The notes under the pieces were generated by a model. It was not told the DNA's origin, did no database searches, and saw only the letters and a program-made list of their open reading frames with translations. Positions 29,134-39,893 of a stretch of 45,237 bases of DNA are shown here, piece after piece. The stretch covers positions 1 to 45,237 of the forward strand of contig JAJYYC010000002.1 of the NCBI GenBank assembly GCA_021801385.1, in the 5' to 3' direction. This DNA is from Microcaldota archaeon. Its GTDB lineage: Archaea; Micrarchaeota; Micrarchaeia; Micrarchaeales; Micrarchaeaceae. Numbering within the stretch: the stretch's first letter is position 1; each line of letters starts with the position of its first letter. The position numbers were made by a program, and so were the translations under genes.

Positions 29134-32100
29134 CTATGCCCCCTCTGTCGCAAGCGCACTGACCTGATCGAGGTTTATCCCAACCACCTGCGATTCGTTT
29201 CCGCGCCTGACGACACCTATTGTTGTGTGCGCTGCGCTGAGCATGTAGTCTCTATGGCTAACCACAATCATCTGGGAGCGTTTGCTGAGCTGCGATATTA
29301 GGGTAGAGAGCTTCTTTGTGTTATCCTTGTCAAGCGCAGTGTCGACCTCGTCGAACAGGTAGAATGCCATAGGATTGCGCATCTGTATTGAGAACAGCAG
29401 TATCAGGCTATTGAGTGATTTCTCTCCTCCGCTCAGCTGGTCATGGCCCATATTCCTGTTCTTTCCTCGGGTCACCACGATGCTCATGCCTGACATCAAC
29501 GGATCTTTCCTGTCATCTAATTCAAGCGATGCGGCGTCTTCTAATACGTAGCCATGCAGCTGCTTGAATTTCTCGTTTACCTCTTCGAACGTCTGCATGA
29601 ATACCGAGAGCTTGCGAGTCTCTATCTCGTTTATCACCGACATTATTGACCCTTTTTCCTTCTGGAGCACATCCATCTTGCTGACAGCCTCTTCCAGCTC
29701 GGTTTTCTTCTGTTCGTATATCTCAGGCGCCTTGAGGTTGACACCGCCAAGTCGCTCCATCTGTGATTTGTATGATGCGAGCTTCTGCTCTATCAGATCG
29801 GTGCTCTCTTCGGTTATTGGCTCGATGTTGCTGTATGCTGCAAGGTCTGCGCGTATGTCCGAAAGCCTGATCTTCTGTTGCGACATACGGACTCGCGATT
29901 CCGCTACCTCACGCTCGTACCTTGAGAGCTCAGCGGATCTGCGCCCGCGCTCCTCTGTGAGTTTCGACAGCTTTGCATTCACCTGGTCGAGCTTTGACAT
30001 GATGCCGCCATGCTTTGAGCCATGCGACTTGTATTCCTCTTGCAACTCCGAATGCAGGCGCCTCAGTTCGGTTAATTCCGAACCTATTGCAGAAAGGGAT
30101 GTCTTCCCTTCATTCAGCTGCTTCCTTGAATTTTCTATCTTTATGTCAATCTCTGAGACTCTTTTTGATGATATCTCGTATTCCTTGCGCTTTTCCGCAA
30201 GCGACGCCGTTAGGGACTCTATTTCAGCCCTGGCGATGTTGTACCGCTCAACCTCTTTCATGCGCTCGGCTTCGCCGCTGCCGCGCTTCGATAATGCGGA
30301 TAGGCGAGCGTTTTCCGCTTCGAGCGCACGGATCTCTGAAGATATGCGTTCTGATTCCGCAGCATTGGACGATTTTGAAGCGCTGAGCCTGCGTATCGAT
30401 TCTGAAAGCCTTATTAACTCCGACTCTGCTGAATTTATCTCCGCTTTCAGCGAGGCCGCTGAATCAGTGATTTGGCGCTTTATGAATTCGGCCTCGTGCT
30501 TATGCGCTTCCAGTTCTGAAAGCCTTTTGGCGCATATGGATGATTCCGCTTCAAGCGATGTGCGCTCCTTGAGAAGATTGGTTCGCTCTTTTAGTATAGC
30601 ATTAAGCTTGGCCTCCAGCGCAGGCAGCGATGCCCTTGATGAGATTACACCGCCGGTTATTACGCCAGACTGCTCTATGAGTTCCCCGCCCAATGTGACA
30701 TAACGATGGCGGGCGGCGCCATGCTTCGCCGCTTCGGCTATCGATTCTGTGATGTAGGTGTCTGCGAATATGAACGCAAACGCTTTCTCGAACTTGGTAT
30801 CGTATGTAACGTGCGATATTAAGGAATCGAGGCCCTTCTCAGGGGGCTTCTGTTCTATTATCCTGTTTAGCGGTATGAACGATGCGCGTCCCATCTTTTT
30901 GTCCTTGATCAGCTTTATCGCCTTATCCGCGACCGACTCGTTTTCCACTATAAAATAGCTGAGCCTTGCGGAGGATGCGGCGGTAACAGCGACCGAATAG
31001 TTATCATCGTAACTGCAGAGTTCGTATGCGCGGCCGTAGACGCCTTTTACCTGATCCTTCAAAAGGTCAGATATTCTGCGTTCAGCGGAGCCGCCTGACA
31101 TCGCAATATGTTCCCGCGCCTTGAACTCATCGCTGTCGAGCGCGCCTATTCTCGCGGTCATTTCGGCCAACCGCTTGGATGCGGCGGTGTTGCGTTCTGA
31201 CAGATCGGTGCGCTCCTTTATTATGCTGTCGATCTCCTTTCCCGAATTGATTAGATCGGATTCTGTTTTGGCCAGACTGGAAGATTTTGATTTGATGGCC
31301 TCTTTATTCTGTAAGATTAGGTTTTCGATCTGAGTGAGTTCTGCTTCAGAGGACGCAATCCGAGATGATATTGATGACAGGTCTGACTGGAGCTTGCGTA
31401 TTGAGGCCTGGTTTTTCTCATATGCTGCGAGCAGCTCCTCTGTCGCTTCCTTCCCTGAAGTCAGGAGCTTCTCAAGCTTCTTATCTCCAAGCGCGCCAGA
31501 TTTTGCGGCGAGCTCTGCGGTTATCTGATCCACCGACGCTGATGATTCCCTTGCTGACTTAGATGCTGAATCCCTGTCCGATATCAGTCCTGCGAGCTCT
31601 GCCTCACGTTCGGCTATGCGCGATTGCAGCGCCTTCTCTTCTGAATTCTTGATTGCGATCTGCTTTTCGACCTCGTTGAGCCTGCCGCTTATCCGTGTAG
31701 CCTCTATCGACTTCTCGTTTAGCTTGCCGGTGAGTTCCGCCCGTTCCTTCGACGACGATGACTCCTCAGATTCAAGGGTTAAGAGCCTTGATTTGGTATC
31801 TGCAGCTTTTGTCTCTATCGCCTTTATCGCCGACTCTCCCCCATTGTATTCCTGTGCGACCTGCTGCTCCTTCGCCTTTAAGATGGTGAATGTTCCGCGG
31901 GTTACGTAGTCCTTGAGCTTTAGGTATGATTCCGCGTCTCCTTTCTGCTTCTCTATGTCAGCAAGGAACCCTTTTTTAAGATCAAGCTCTATTTGCGCCT
32001 CACGTATCTTATTGTCGACCTTCTCCAGCTCCTTTATCGAGGCTCCGCGTTTCTCATCGAATTCTTTTATTCCGGCCGCGCTGTCGATCAGCTCCCGCCT

Positions 32101-32544
32101 CTGCTTTGCGGTAAGCTTCTCCATGTAGACAATCTCTCCCTGGGCGATCGTGTTCGTATCATCTGCAAAGCATCGGTATGACCTAAGGGCATCTATCGCC
32201 TCCTGTCGGGTCGCGCGTTTGCCGTCTATGCGATAGCCGATCTTCCTGTCTGATTTTATCATCCTGGTGACCTCGAATTTTCGGTCGCCGTTGAAATGTA
32301 GCGTGACGTATGCGCGGCTTATGCCCTTCTTGCTCTTTGCGCCCGCGCTAATCAGCTTCTCGGCGCGATCCACTCTTAATCTGCGCAATGATGTCTCTCC
32401 CAAAGCGAAGAGCAGCGCGTCCCAGATGTTGGACTTGCCTGAGCCGTTCGGCCCCACGATGCAGTTAAAGCCATTGCTGAACTTTATGTTAGTGTGTCTG
32501 AAAGACTTGAAATTGTGTATTGTCATGCCTTCCAAGTAGAGCAT
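29134..32544 (-). CDS. smc: Chromosome segregation protein SMC
   Basis: N-term FNCIVGPNGSGKSNIWDALLFALG, long coiled coils, hinge, C-term LSGGEKSLNSLILLFSIQMRNPMAFYLFDEVDTALD. Confidence 0.97.
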   Translation of the reverse strand: MLYLEGMTIHNFKSFRHTNIKFSNGFNCIVGPNGSGKSNIWDALLFALGETSLRRLRVDRAEKLISAGAKSKKGISRAYVTLHFNGDRKFEVTRMIKSDRKIGYRIDGKRATRQEAIDALRSYRCFADDTNTIAQGEIVYMEKLTAKQRRELIDSAAGIKEFDEKRGASIKELEKVDNKIREAQIELDLKKGFLADIEKQKGDAESYLKLKDYVTRGTFTILKAKEQQVAQEYNGGESAIKAIETKAADTKSRLLTLESEESSSSKERAELTGKLNEKSIEATRISGRLNEVEKQIAIKNSEEKALQSRIAEREAELAGLISDRDSASKSARESSASVDQITAELAAKSGALGDKKLEKLLTSGKEATEELLAAYEKNQASIRKLQSDLSSISSRIASSEAELTQIENLILQNKEAIKSKSSSLAKTESDLINSGKEIDSIIKERTDLSERNTAASKRLAEMTARIGALDSDEFKAREHIAMSGGSAERRISDLLKDQVKGVYGRAYELCSYDDNYSVAVTAASSARLSYFIVENESVADKAIKLIKDKKMGRASFIPLNRIIEQKPPEKGLDSLISHVTYDTKFEKAFAFIFADTYITESIAEAAKHGAARHRYVTLGGELIEQSGVITGGVISSRASLPALEAKLNAILKERTNLLKERTSLEAESSICAKRLSELEAHKHEAEFIKRQITDSAASLKAEINSAESELIRLSESIRRLSASKSSNAAESERISSEIRALEAENARLSALSKRGSGEAERMKEVERYNIARAEIESLTASLAEKRKEYEISSKRVSEIDIKIENSRKQLNEGKTSLSAIGSELTELRRLHSELQEEYKSHGSKHGGIMSKLDQVNAKLSKLTEERGRRSAELSRYEREVAESRVRMSQQKIRLSDIRADLAAYSNIEPITEESTDLIEQKLASYKSQMERLGGVNLKAPEIYEQKKTELEEAVSKMDVLQKEKGSIMSVINEIETRKLSVFMQTFEEVNEKFKQLHGYVLEDAASLELDDRKDPLMSGMSIVVTRGKNRNMGHDQLSGGEKSLNSLILLFSIQMRNPMAFYLFDEVDTALDKDNTKKLSTLISQLSKRSQMIVVSHRDYMLSAAHTTIGVVRRGNESQVVGINLDQVSALATEGA

Positions 32545-32611
32545 CGGTTCACCGGTCAGAGATTTATCTTTAGACGTTTATTTAAGCGTTATTGTGATAG
32601 GCCATATACAT

Positions 32612-33700
32612 TCAGCGGTTGCGGCCTTTGCCAGTATTCTTGAACCGCATGCGCAACATCATAAGATATTCCAATCGCTGGCGCCTTATTATCCCGGCCG
32701 GTTTCCCTTTTTTCACCACAACAGCCAACGGTGACTCTTCCGACTCAAGAGTCTGGAATGCGTTGAACATAGAAGTACCATAATCGAGTGTCGGAATTGG
32801 GACACAGAGTTTTCCTATTCTGGCATCTGAAGCTGTTGTCTTGAGCGCCTCTTTACGGAGACGCTGATTTGAGAGCACAGCATACCCGCCTTCTGATTTT
32901 GTTATCACGGTGTGCGAATATGGATTTACGACAAGCGAATTGAGAGAGCTTATTTTCATTCCGGGATTTATTAAAGTGTAGTCTTTGCTTATTCCGCGCT
33001 TTATGTCAATGCTGCCGGTGCGCTCCTTGATGCGCGCCATGAGCATCTCAGATTCAGTCCCGCCATATATGAACAGCGCTATCAGTGCGTTGAAGAGCAA
33101 AAGAAACTCTTTGTATGAAACGGAGTATTTTGCTATTATTATGTATGCACTCGATAGCACCACATATGCGACCATTGTTATCCTGCTGGCAGTGAGTGTG
33201 AGCCGCGTAGCCTCTGTGTGGCTGCGGCTCTTCTCGAGCCACCCCCTTAGCGCACGGCCTCCGTCAAGAGGCATCCATGGCAGCAGATTAAATATGCCAA
33301 GCAGCAGATTAAGGACTGCAAGCAGATATAACAGGTTTGATAATGTTCCTGCTGTTGGTATAGAGGCGAGATACAGGATTAACGCGAGCAAGAGTGTTGC
33401 GATAGGGCCCGAAATGGATACTGCTGCCTCAGTGTCTGGGGACATATTATTTTGGTCTATGACCGTGCCTCCGCCCAGAGGGTAGATCACAATGCGTTTT
33501 ATCTTCACCTTTCTCCTTGATGCGACCTCAGCATGAACCATCTCATGGAGCAGCACGCATACGAAGAAGAGCGCGAGCAGGAAGAACGCCTGAACGTCGA
33601 ATACGAGAACGAAGAGCATGAGCAGTACGAATGTCCAATGCAGCTCAACGTTGGCTCCCCTGAACTTGCCTAATATTATAGAAAGGTCAGCCATGGCCAC
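32612..33700 (-). CDS. Site-2 protease-like M50 metallopeptidase with C-terminal CBS-like region
   Basis: LLHEMVHAEVASRRKVKIKRIVIYPLGG, LLPWMPLDGGRALRG, CBS-like C-terminus. Confidence 0.88.
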   Translation of the reverse strand: MAMADLSIILGKFRGANVELHWTFVLLMLFVLVFDVQAFFLLALFFVCVLLHEMVHAEVASRRKVKIKRIVIYPLGGGTVIDQNNMSPDTEAAVSISGPIATLLLALILYLASIPTAGTLSNLLYLLAVLNLLLGIFNLLPWMPLDGGRALRGWLEKSRSHTEATRLTLTASRITMVAYVVLSSAYIIIAKYSVSYKEFLLLFNALIALFIYGGTESEMLMARIKERTGSIDIKRGISKDYTLINPGMKISSLNSLVVNPYSHTVITKSEGGYAVLSNQRLRKEALKTTASDARIGKLCVPIPTLDYGTSMFNAFQTLESEESPLAVVVKKGKPAGIIRRQRLEYLMMLRMRFKNTGKGRNR

Positions 33701-33755
33701 ACTTAGACACTAACTATTTAAGGGGAACATCAATAAACCTATTGCGGGTGCTAGA

Positions 33756-35207
33756 ATGGAAGGCGAAAAGGCAGACAAGGGAATCAAGTTTAAGAAATCC
33801 GAGAATTTCTCAGAGTGGTACACTGATGTAATAATAAGGTCTGAGTTCGTGGACTACAGCTCAGTTTCCGGAATGATGGTACTGAGGCCGGACAGCTACT
33901 TCTTATGGGAGCAGATAATGAATGTTACTGACAGGCTATTGAAAGAGAATGGGGTCACAAACACCGCGTTCCCTATTCTAATACCGGAGAGGCTGCTACA
34001 GAAAGAGGCAAAGCACATAGAGCATTTCAAGGCGGAGGTCGCGTGGGTCACGCACGGAGGGGACAGCGAACTCGAGGAGAGGCTGGCGATAAGGCCGACT
34101 TCTGAGACTATAATGTACGAGTCGGTCGCAAAATGGGTGAGGTCGTGGAGGGATCTTCCGATGAAGCTGAACCAGTGGAACAGCGTTGTCCGCTGGGAGT
34201 TCAAGCACCCGACCCCGTTCCTCAGGACAAGAGAGTTCCATTGGAACGAGGGCCACAGTATATATGCGACCGAAGAGGAAACGATAAGGGAGAGAGACGT
34301 CATATTGGGGATATACGAGCATGTGCTCAAAGACTATCTTGCGCTTCCGTGCATTGTTGGGCGCAAGACAGAGCAGGAAAAGTTTGCCGGAGGGGTGGCG
34401 TCTTACAGCATTGAACAATTGATGCCAGACGGATGGGCAATACAGGGTCCTGACTGGCATTTCGACGGCCAAAACTTTGCAAAGGTGTTCAATATAGAAT
34501 TCCTTGACAAGGATGGAAAGAAAGCATTAGCATGGCAGAGCACTTATGCAATAAGCACCAGAGTGCTGGGCGCTTTGATAGCCACGCATGGCGATGACAG
34601 AGGGCTTGTGATACCCCCGATGATGTCACGGATACAGGTGGTGGTCGTTCCGATATACAAGACAGATAACAGGGATAAGGTGATTAAAGCCGCCATGGTG
34701 GTGGCATCAGAAATAGGCAAAAAATCAAGAGTCCACCTTGATGACAGGGATGATGTCTCACCCGGATGGAAGTTCAACGAATGGGAATTGAAGGGCGTGC
34801 CGCTAAGAATAGAGATAGGAGAGCGCGACATAAACGAGGGCAAGGTGGTCGCGGCGAGAAGGGACACGTTAGAAAAAACAGATATCAAGATTGACGCGGT
34901 CGGGAAGGAGTCGCAAAAACTGCTCAAGAATATACAGAAAAGTATGTATAAGAGGGCTGTCAATTTGATGAAGTCGATGAGATCGACAGCATATAGTTAT
35001 GCATCGATGAAGTCCGCTCTCGAAGTAAAAAAGGGCTTCGTGCTTGCGCCATGGTGCGGAAGCGATGAATGCGAGAACAAGATAAAGGAGGAAACAGGCG
35101 CAAAAATAACAAACATGCCACTTGACCAGCAAAACAAGCTTAAAGGCAACTGCATATACTGTGGAAAGCAGGCAAAACACATGGCAAACTTCGCGAAATC
35201 CTACTGA
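33756..35207 (+). CDS. proS: Prolyl-tRNA synthetase (archaeal/eukaryotic type)
   Basis: LAIRPTSETIMYESVAKWVRSWRDLPMKLNQWNSVVRWEFKHPTPFLRTREFHWNEGH. Confidence 0.97.
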   Translation: MEGEKADKGIKFKKSENFSEWYTDVIIRSEFVDYSSVSGMMVLRPDSYFLWEQIMNVTDRLLKENGVTNTAFPILIPERLLQKEAKHIEHFKAEVAWVTHGGDSELEERLAIRPTSETIMYESVAKWVRSWRDLPMKLNQWNSVVRWEFKHPTPFLRTREFHWNEGHSIYATEEETIRERDVILGIYEHVLKDYLALPCIVGRKTEQEKFAGGVASYSIEQLMPDGWAIQGPDWHFDGQNFAKVFNIEFLDKDGKKALAWQSTYAISTRVLGALIATHGDDRGLVIPPMMSRIQVVVVPIYKTDNRDKVIKAAMVVASEIGKKSRVHLDDRDDVSPGWKFNEWELKGVPLRIEIGERDINEGKVVAARRDTLEKTDIKIDAVGKESQKLLKNIQKSMYKRAVNLMKSMRSTAYSYASMKSALEVKKGFVLAPWCGSDECENKIKEETGAKITNMPLDQQNKLKGNCIYCGKQAKHMANFAKSY

Positions 35208-35509
35208 TCGGCAGTCCCAACCATCTTGAAAATTCGCGTGCTCGCCCAGGAAGTGTCTGATATGAGCAATCAGGCTTTACCTTAAGGCCTTTTTCCTTGC
35301 AAGTCAAATGCAATCAGCACAAGCGCCTCCGCGATCCCATGGCCAATATCTGTTTCTGGCACATAAGTTACTAAATTTTGTGAAAATTAATAGAGAATAT
35401 ACCGGTTCAGATAATATATGACTCAAAAGGTGTATGACATATATATTGTCAAGAGTAAATAATCAGCAAACTTGAGAAATTGAATAACACAATGTAAATT
35501 AATTGATGA

Positions 35510-35638
35510 TTCAGAAACCTAGACGAAGTATTTAGGTTCTATAATGAAAAGAAGCCCAACATAAGTCTTACAAATAGTATCTGAGAATCTATTACAGAAA
35601 TTCTATGAAAAGAAATACATATGCCCAACGAAGCTTAG
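35510..35638 (+). pseudogene. Decayed integrase-core (rve/DDE) transposase C-terminal remnant
   Basis: Frame reads FRNLDEVFRFYNEKKPNISLTNSI*ESITEIL*KEIHMPNEA* with two internal stops; resembles the D-E-FYN-x-K/R-P-H-x-SL...TP-E-A tail of DDE transposases. Confidence 0.5.
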
Positions 35639-35706
35639 AGGAACTTTAAAAAGCGGTGGACAGTAATTATCTTTATTAATTATTCTGCTGATTTTATTCT
35701 GATTTT

Positions 35707-36276
35707 ATGGCTAGAAAGCTCCAGATAGGAGTGATGGGCTCCACATCTGATCTTAATTACACAGATGAAGTCGCGAAGGCCGCAGAAGAACTTGGGCGGA
35801 ACATAGCGAAGAAGGGTGGTATACTTTTCTTTGGAGCTGAAAAGGACTTTGATTCACTTTCGACTGCAGCTTGCAGGGGTGCCAAGAGTGCGGGCGGAAC
35901 GACTGTGGGGGTAACTTACGGCAAAAGCAAGGACATATGGCAGAAAAAGGATGTAGACATTATAATACCGTGTGGTCTCGAACGCGGTGGAGGTCGCGAA
36001 CTTGTTCTAGTGCTTGCATGCGACGCGATAATTTCGATAAGCGGAGGTTCTGGTACCCTTACTGAATTAGCAATTGCTTACCAGGCTGACATACCGATGA
36101 TTGCCTTAAATGGATTTGGAGGTTGGTCGGACGAACTTGCAGGTAAGTACTTTGACAATAGAAAAAGAAGAATGGTACTGCGGGCAAATACGCCAAAAGA
36201 GGCGGTAGAAATGGCATTCAGTGAAGCTGAGCAGTATAGAAAAAAATATGAAGAGGCCAAATCTAATAAAAAGTAG
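35707..36276 (+). CDS. LOG/TIGR00725-family Rossmann-fold protein
   Basis: QIGVMGSTSDLNYTDEVAKAAEELGRNIAKKGGILFFG, AIISISGGSGTLTELAIAYQ. Confidence 0.85.
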   Translation: MARKLQIGVMGSTSDLNYTDEVAKAAEELGRNIAKKGGILFFGAEKDFDSLSTAACRGAKSAGGTTVGVTYGKSKDIWQKKDVDIIIPCGLERGGGRELVLVLACDAIISISGGSGTLTELAIAYQADIPMIALNGFGGWSDELAGKYFDNRKRRMVLRANTPKEAVEMAFSEAEQYRKKYEEAKSNKK

Positions 36277-36284
36277 TTTCTAGA

Positions 36285-37160
36285 TCAGTCGATTATTTTA
36301 TGTATTGGGTATTCTACGATTCCCTCTGCACCAACCTCCTTTAGTTTTGGTATTATTTTTCTTACTATATTCTCATTGATCATTGTTTCCACAGCCACCC
36401 AACCCTCATTGCTTAACTCAGAGATTGTAGGACTGTTTAATGCGGGTAGTATAGGGAGCAGATCTGGAAGTTTTTTGCGCTGAATGTTGAGCTTTAGACC
36501 CACTTTCTCCTGTGCATTCAAAGCGCCCTTTAGCAACATAGCCATGTTCATTATCTTCTGGTTCTTCCACGTATCTCTCATGGATTCTTTGTTTGCGATT
36601 AATTTTGTATTTGATTCAAGTATGGTATCAAGTACCCTGAGGTTGTTTGCTATAAGCGAAGTACCAGTCTCTGTAAGGTCTGCAATCGCATCTACTAATT
36701 CAGGCACCTTGACCTCGGTTGCACCCCACGAGAATTCGATCTTAGCCTTCACACCCCTTTTCTCAAGATACTCCCTAGTTACGTTGACCAACTCTGTTGC
36801 AACCGTCTTGCCGTTCAAATCTTCAATAGACTTTATCTTTGAATTCTTTGCAACGGCAAGAACGAGTTTTACGGTCCCCATGCTAGTTTTTGAATATATC
36901 AAATCTTCTATTTCAACAACATTAGCTTTTGTTTCTATTATCCAGTCCTTACCGCATAGGCCGATGTCTAGTATGCCTTCCGCCACATATCTAGGTATCT
37001 CTTGTGCTCTTATTAACATACATTTTATTTCGTCGTCATCTATAATGGGTTTGTAAGATCTATCCTTTATGTATATAGAGTATCCCGCTTTCTTAAACAA
37101 CTCTATTGTCGCATTCTGCAGACTCCCTTTTGGTATGCCGAGAATCAAATTGTTTGACAT
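36285..37160 (-). CDS. hisG: ATP phosphoribosyltransferase (long form)
   Basis: LGIPKGSLQNATIELFKKAGY, DIGLCGKDWIIE, ATELVNVTREYLEKRGVKAKIEFSWGATEVKVPELVDAIADLTETGTSL. Confidence 0.93.
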   Translation of the reverse strand: MSNNLILGIPKGSLQNATIELFKKAGYSIYIKDRSYKPIIDDDEIKCMLIRAQEIPRYVAEGILDIGLCGKDWIIETKANVVEIEDLIYSKTSMGTVKLVLAVAKNSKIKSIEDLNGKTVATELVNVTREYLEKRGVKAKIEFSWGATEVKVPELVDAIADLTETGTSLIANNLRVLDTILESNTKLIANKESMRDTWKNQKIMNMAMLLKGALNAQEKVGLKLNIQRKKLPDLLPILPALNSPTISELSNEGWVAVETMINENIVRKIIPKLKEVGAEGIVEYPIHKIID

Positions 37161-37337
37161 ATAATTACCAATTCATTTTGACGGCTATAGCGTACACATA
37201 TAACCATATAGTTTATGAAAGTTAAGGTTAAAAATATCAATAGGCATATTAGTCATAGAGTTACGTACTTTTGGTATAGACAAATATGAGTTCTGAGGTA
37301 GCATAAAACCAATAAGAGAGGTTATTAAGTTGATTAA

Positions 37338-38486
37338 ATGGTCGAAACCAGTCTAATAAGTTTGGCTAAGAAGCTCATTTCAATACCGAGCTATGTTGAT
37401 GATGAACATAATGAAATAGAATTGGGCAAGTTCATTTTAAACTATATTAAGAGTAATGCGCGCTACTTAAAAGCCAGTCAACAAGAAGTAATCGATGGGC
37501 GATTTAATGTTATCGCAAGCGATGATCATGAGCCGAGACTTATGTTTGTGTGCAACATGGATACTGTGATACCTTCGGCAGGATGGAAGCACTGCCGAGT
37601 TGATGAATCTGTTGAAGATGGCAAACTCTACGGGCTTGGCGCTTCTGATATGAAGGGTGCGATTGCGTGCGTGCTTGACGTGCTCACCGAATTTGATCAA
37701 ACAAAAGGTCTCATGCTACTATTTGACATTGGAGAAGAGCACCGGTTCGAAGGTATTAAAAAATTTCTTGAAGAGTACAATGTAAAACCAGAACTTGCTG
37801 TTTTTCCAGAACCCGGTATGGCAATAAGGAATGGACATAGGGGTGTTATAGATCTTAAACTTACGATATATGGAGTCACGGGTCATGCGGCAAGGCCGCA
37901 ATTTGGGAAAAATGCAATAACACTTGGGATTTCTGCCATCGAAGCTTCAATTAAGGATTTCAAAGCGTTTGATAATCCATCGTTTGCTAACACTACCTGC
38001 AATATCGCACATATAAAAGGGGGGATTTATGGGGGGAGTGATGAGAGCGGCAAAGCGATAATTTTAGAAAAGGGAAATAAGATACCTGACATTGCTGTTC
38101 TGCATCTCGATATAAGGACCGCATCTGAAAAACTTGACGGGAAAAAGTGCGTATCAATAATAAATACCCATCTTAATTCGATGGGGCTTAGGTTAGGTAA
38201 TGCCGAGGTAATGGTGGACTATGCGCCTCTTTTCATTCCTAGGTCTTTGTTAACCAAGGCGGAAAGATGTGCTGAAGCGGTTCTTAAGGGCAACCTATAT
38301 GCCGATCTTGGGCTGTTTGGATTTGGTGAAGGGCAGCTATTAAATAGTAAAAATGGAACACCATGTGTATATATTGGGCCTGGTTTGCCTGAGATGGCGC
38401 ATAAAGTTGATGAATATGTCATGGTAGAAGACCTTGAAAGGGCAAGGGAACTTTTTCGCAATTTAATACTAAGCTACTGCTATTGA
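37338..38486 (+). CDS. M20-family deacylase (ArgE/DapE-like)
   Basis: FVCNMDTVIPSAGW, LYGLGASDMKGAIACVLDVL, GEEHRFEGIKKFL, FPEPGMAIRNGHRGVIDLKLTIYGVTGHAARPQFGKNAI. Confidence 0.9.
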   Translation: MVETSLISLAKKLISIPSYVDDEHNEIELGKFILNYIKSNARYLKASQQEVIDGRFNVIASDDHEPRLMFVCNMDTVIPSAGWKHCRVDESVEDGKLYGLGASDMKGAIACVLDVLTEFDQTKGLMLLFDIGEEHRFEGIKKFLEEYNVKPELAVFPEPGMAIRNGHRGVIDLKLTIYGVTGHAARPQFGKNAITLGISAIEASIKDFKAFDNPSFANTTCNIAHIKGGIYGGSDESGKAIILEKGNKIPDIAVLHLDIRTASEKLDGKKCVSIINTHLNSMGLRLGNAEVMVDYAPLFIPRSLLTKAERCAEAVLKGNLYADLGLFGFGEGQLLNSKNGTPCVYIGPGLPEMAHKVDEYVMVEDLERARELFRNLILSYCY

Positions 38487-38498
38487 GGACATGACTAT

Positions 38499-38813
38499 AT
38501 GGAGAAACCGGATTTTGAAAAGATGAACGGGCTTGTACCAGCGATAGTGCAGGACAGCAAGAGTTCTGAGGTGCTCATGATGGGATTCATGGACGAGGAG
38601 GCGTTCAAAAAGACGTTGGAGAGTGGCAAGGCAACCTTCTGGAGCAGGAGCAGAAAAAGGCTGTGGACCAAGGGAGAGACTTCAGGCAACTTTCTCTTGG
38701 TGGAAAGCGTGTACATCGACTGTGATAAAGATGCCATACTCTTAAAGGCAGTACCTAAAGGGCCAACGTGTCATACGGGCAATAGGAGCTGTTTCTTCAA
38801 GCGATTGAAGTAA
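38499..38813 (+). CDS. hisI: Phosphoribosyl-AMP cyclohydrolase
   Basis: VPAIVQDSKSSEVLMMGFMDEEAFKKTLESGKATFWSRSRKRLWTKGETSGN...DCDKDAILLKAVPKGPTCHTGNRSCF. Confidence 0.95.
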   Translation: MEKPDFEKMNGLVPAIVQDSKSSEVLMMGFMDEEAFKKTLESGKATFWSRSRKRLWTKGETSGNFLLVESVYIDCDKDAILLKAVPKGPTCHTGNRSCFFKRLK

Positions 38814-38837
38814 CGGTGGTTCTTTATACAATTAATA

Positions 38838-39893
38838 TCATTTGCTGATATTTTTAGCCTGTATTCTCCTACGATGTTCTTCGGTTATTAGGGTGATAAA
38901 CAATCTTGTTCCATCTAAATCATCCCTATCGTATTGTTGCCGCCAAGAGTCTATTTTCTGTTCGTCAACCCGGAGGTAGTTTATAACTCCTTTTTCTGCC
39001 TTTATTTCATGTGTTATATCAAGTTGTTCTTTTCTAGCTTCTGGCGTATAATGTGAAAGGGCATTGAATTCCCTAAGTAAATAAAAATAATTATGTATAG
39101 TAAAGTTTAGGTTAGGTATCTGACCCCTTTTTATATAATATAGGATGTCTCCCGTAAGATATGATGCAGTGCAGAGGATCCGTTTGTAATCTGTTGGTGT
39201 GAGCTCCTCTTCTGTGTTTATTTTGTTGATTTTCACATAAAGCTGGAATAGTCGTTTAAGGATAGGTTTATTATTTAATATTTTAGCCATATCACCATAT
39301 GTAATTCGTGATTCAAATGCCATTATTTTGAAGTACCTATTCGTACTTTTTGCAAGGTTTTCATAATAGTCAAATCGGTGGTTAAGGTAATAATTTCTGC
39401 TAAGCTTCCTTTCAGTACCTCTTATTTCTGGGTCAAAAAAACAAAGACCAGAATAGATTGCAGCATTTTTTCTATATAACCTTCTTTGATAAGAATCGAA
39501 ATATCTGTGCCCAGATCCACTTAATTCTCTCTTCCTTACTTTAAAACCATCAACATCTGCTTCTTTTACAATTCTATGGATATCATTCTTAAATGCATCA
39601 CAAATCCCTTCATCAGTATCTATATAGAATATCCACTCTGCTCTACATTTATCCAATCCATACATCTGGTATGGTTCTGGATGCCCTAATGCAACCACAG
39701 GAAAGACTCGGACCCTATTCAACTTTTGTTCATCAAGCTGTTGCAAAAGTTGCCTTTTGTTAGTTGGAGTACTTGAATCTACTATGACAACTTCTGAAGA
39801 AAATGGATAAACGTCCTTCACCAAGTTGATTAGGTCAGGTATTCCATCCTTTGCAAAAATCAGCGTTGAAATATCAGGCATTTGAGCACCCAA
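38838..39893 (-). CDS. Family 2 glycosyltransferase-like protein
   Basis: DISTLIFAKDGIPDLINLVKDVYPFSSEVVIVDSSTP, WIFYIDTDEGICDAF (DxD), KVRKRELSG. Confidence 0.75.
   Translation of the reverse strand: MGAQMPDISTLIFAKDGIPDLINLVKDVYPFSSEVVIVDSSTPTNKRQLLQQLDEQKLNRVRVFPVVALGHPEPYQMYGLDKCRAEWIFYIDTDEGICDAFKNDIHRIVKEADVDGFKVRKRELSGSGHRYFDSYQRRLYRKNAAIYSGLCFFDPEIRGTERKLSRNYYLNHRFDYYENLAKSTNRYFKIMAFESRITYGDMAKILNNKPILKRLFQLYVKINKINTEEELTPTDYKRILCTASYLTGDILYYIKRGQIPNLNFTIHNYFYLLREFNALSHYTPEARKEQLDITHEIKAEKGVINYLRVDEQKIDSWRQQYDRDDLDGTRLFITLITEEHRRRIQAKNISK

Noticed and set aside
29564-30703. 379-aa plus-strand ORF inside smc
   Set aside because: Antisense of the SMC coiled-coil region; low-complexity Ser/Leu-rich, no family resemblance
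35282-35380. Minus-strand open stretch reading FSQNLVTYVPETDIGHGIAEALVLIAFDLQGKRP*
   Set aside because: Protein-like but only ~33 codons with no start codon and an upstream stop; possibly a gene fragment, but I could not assign a family
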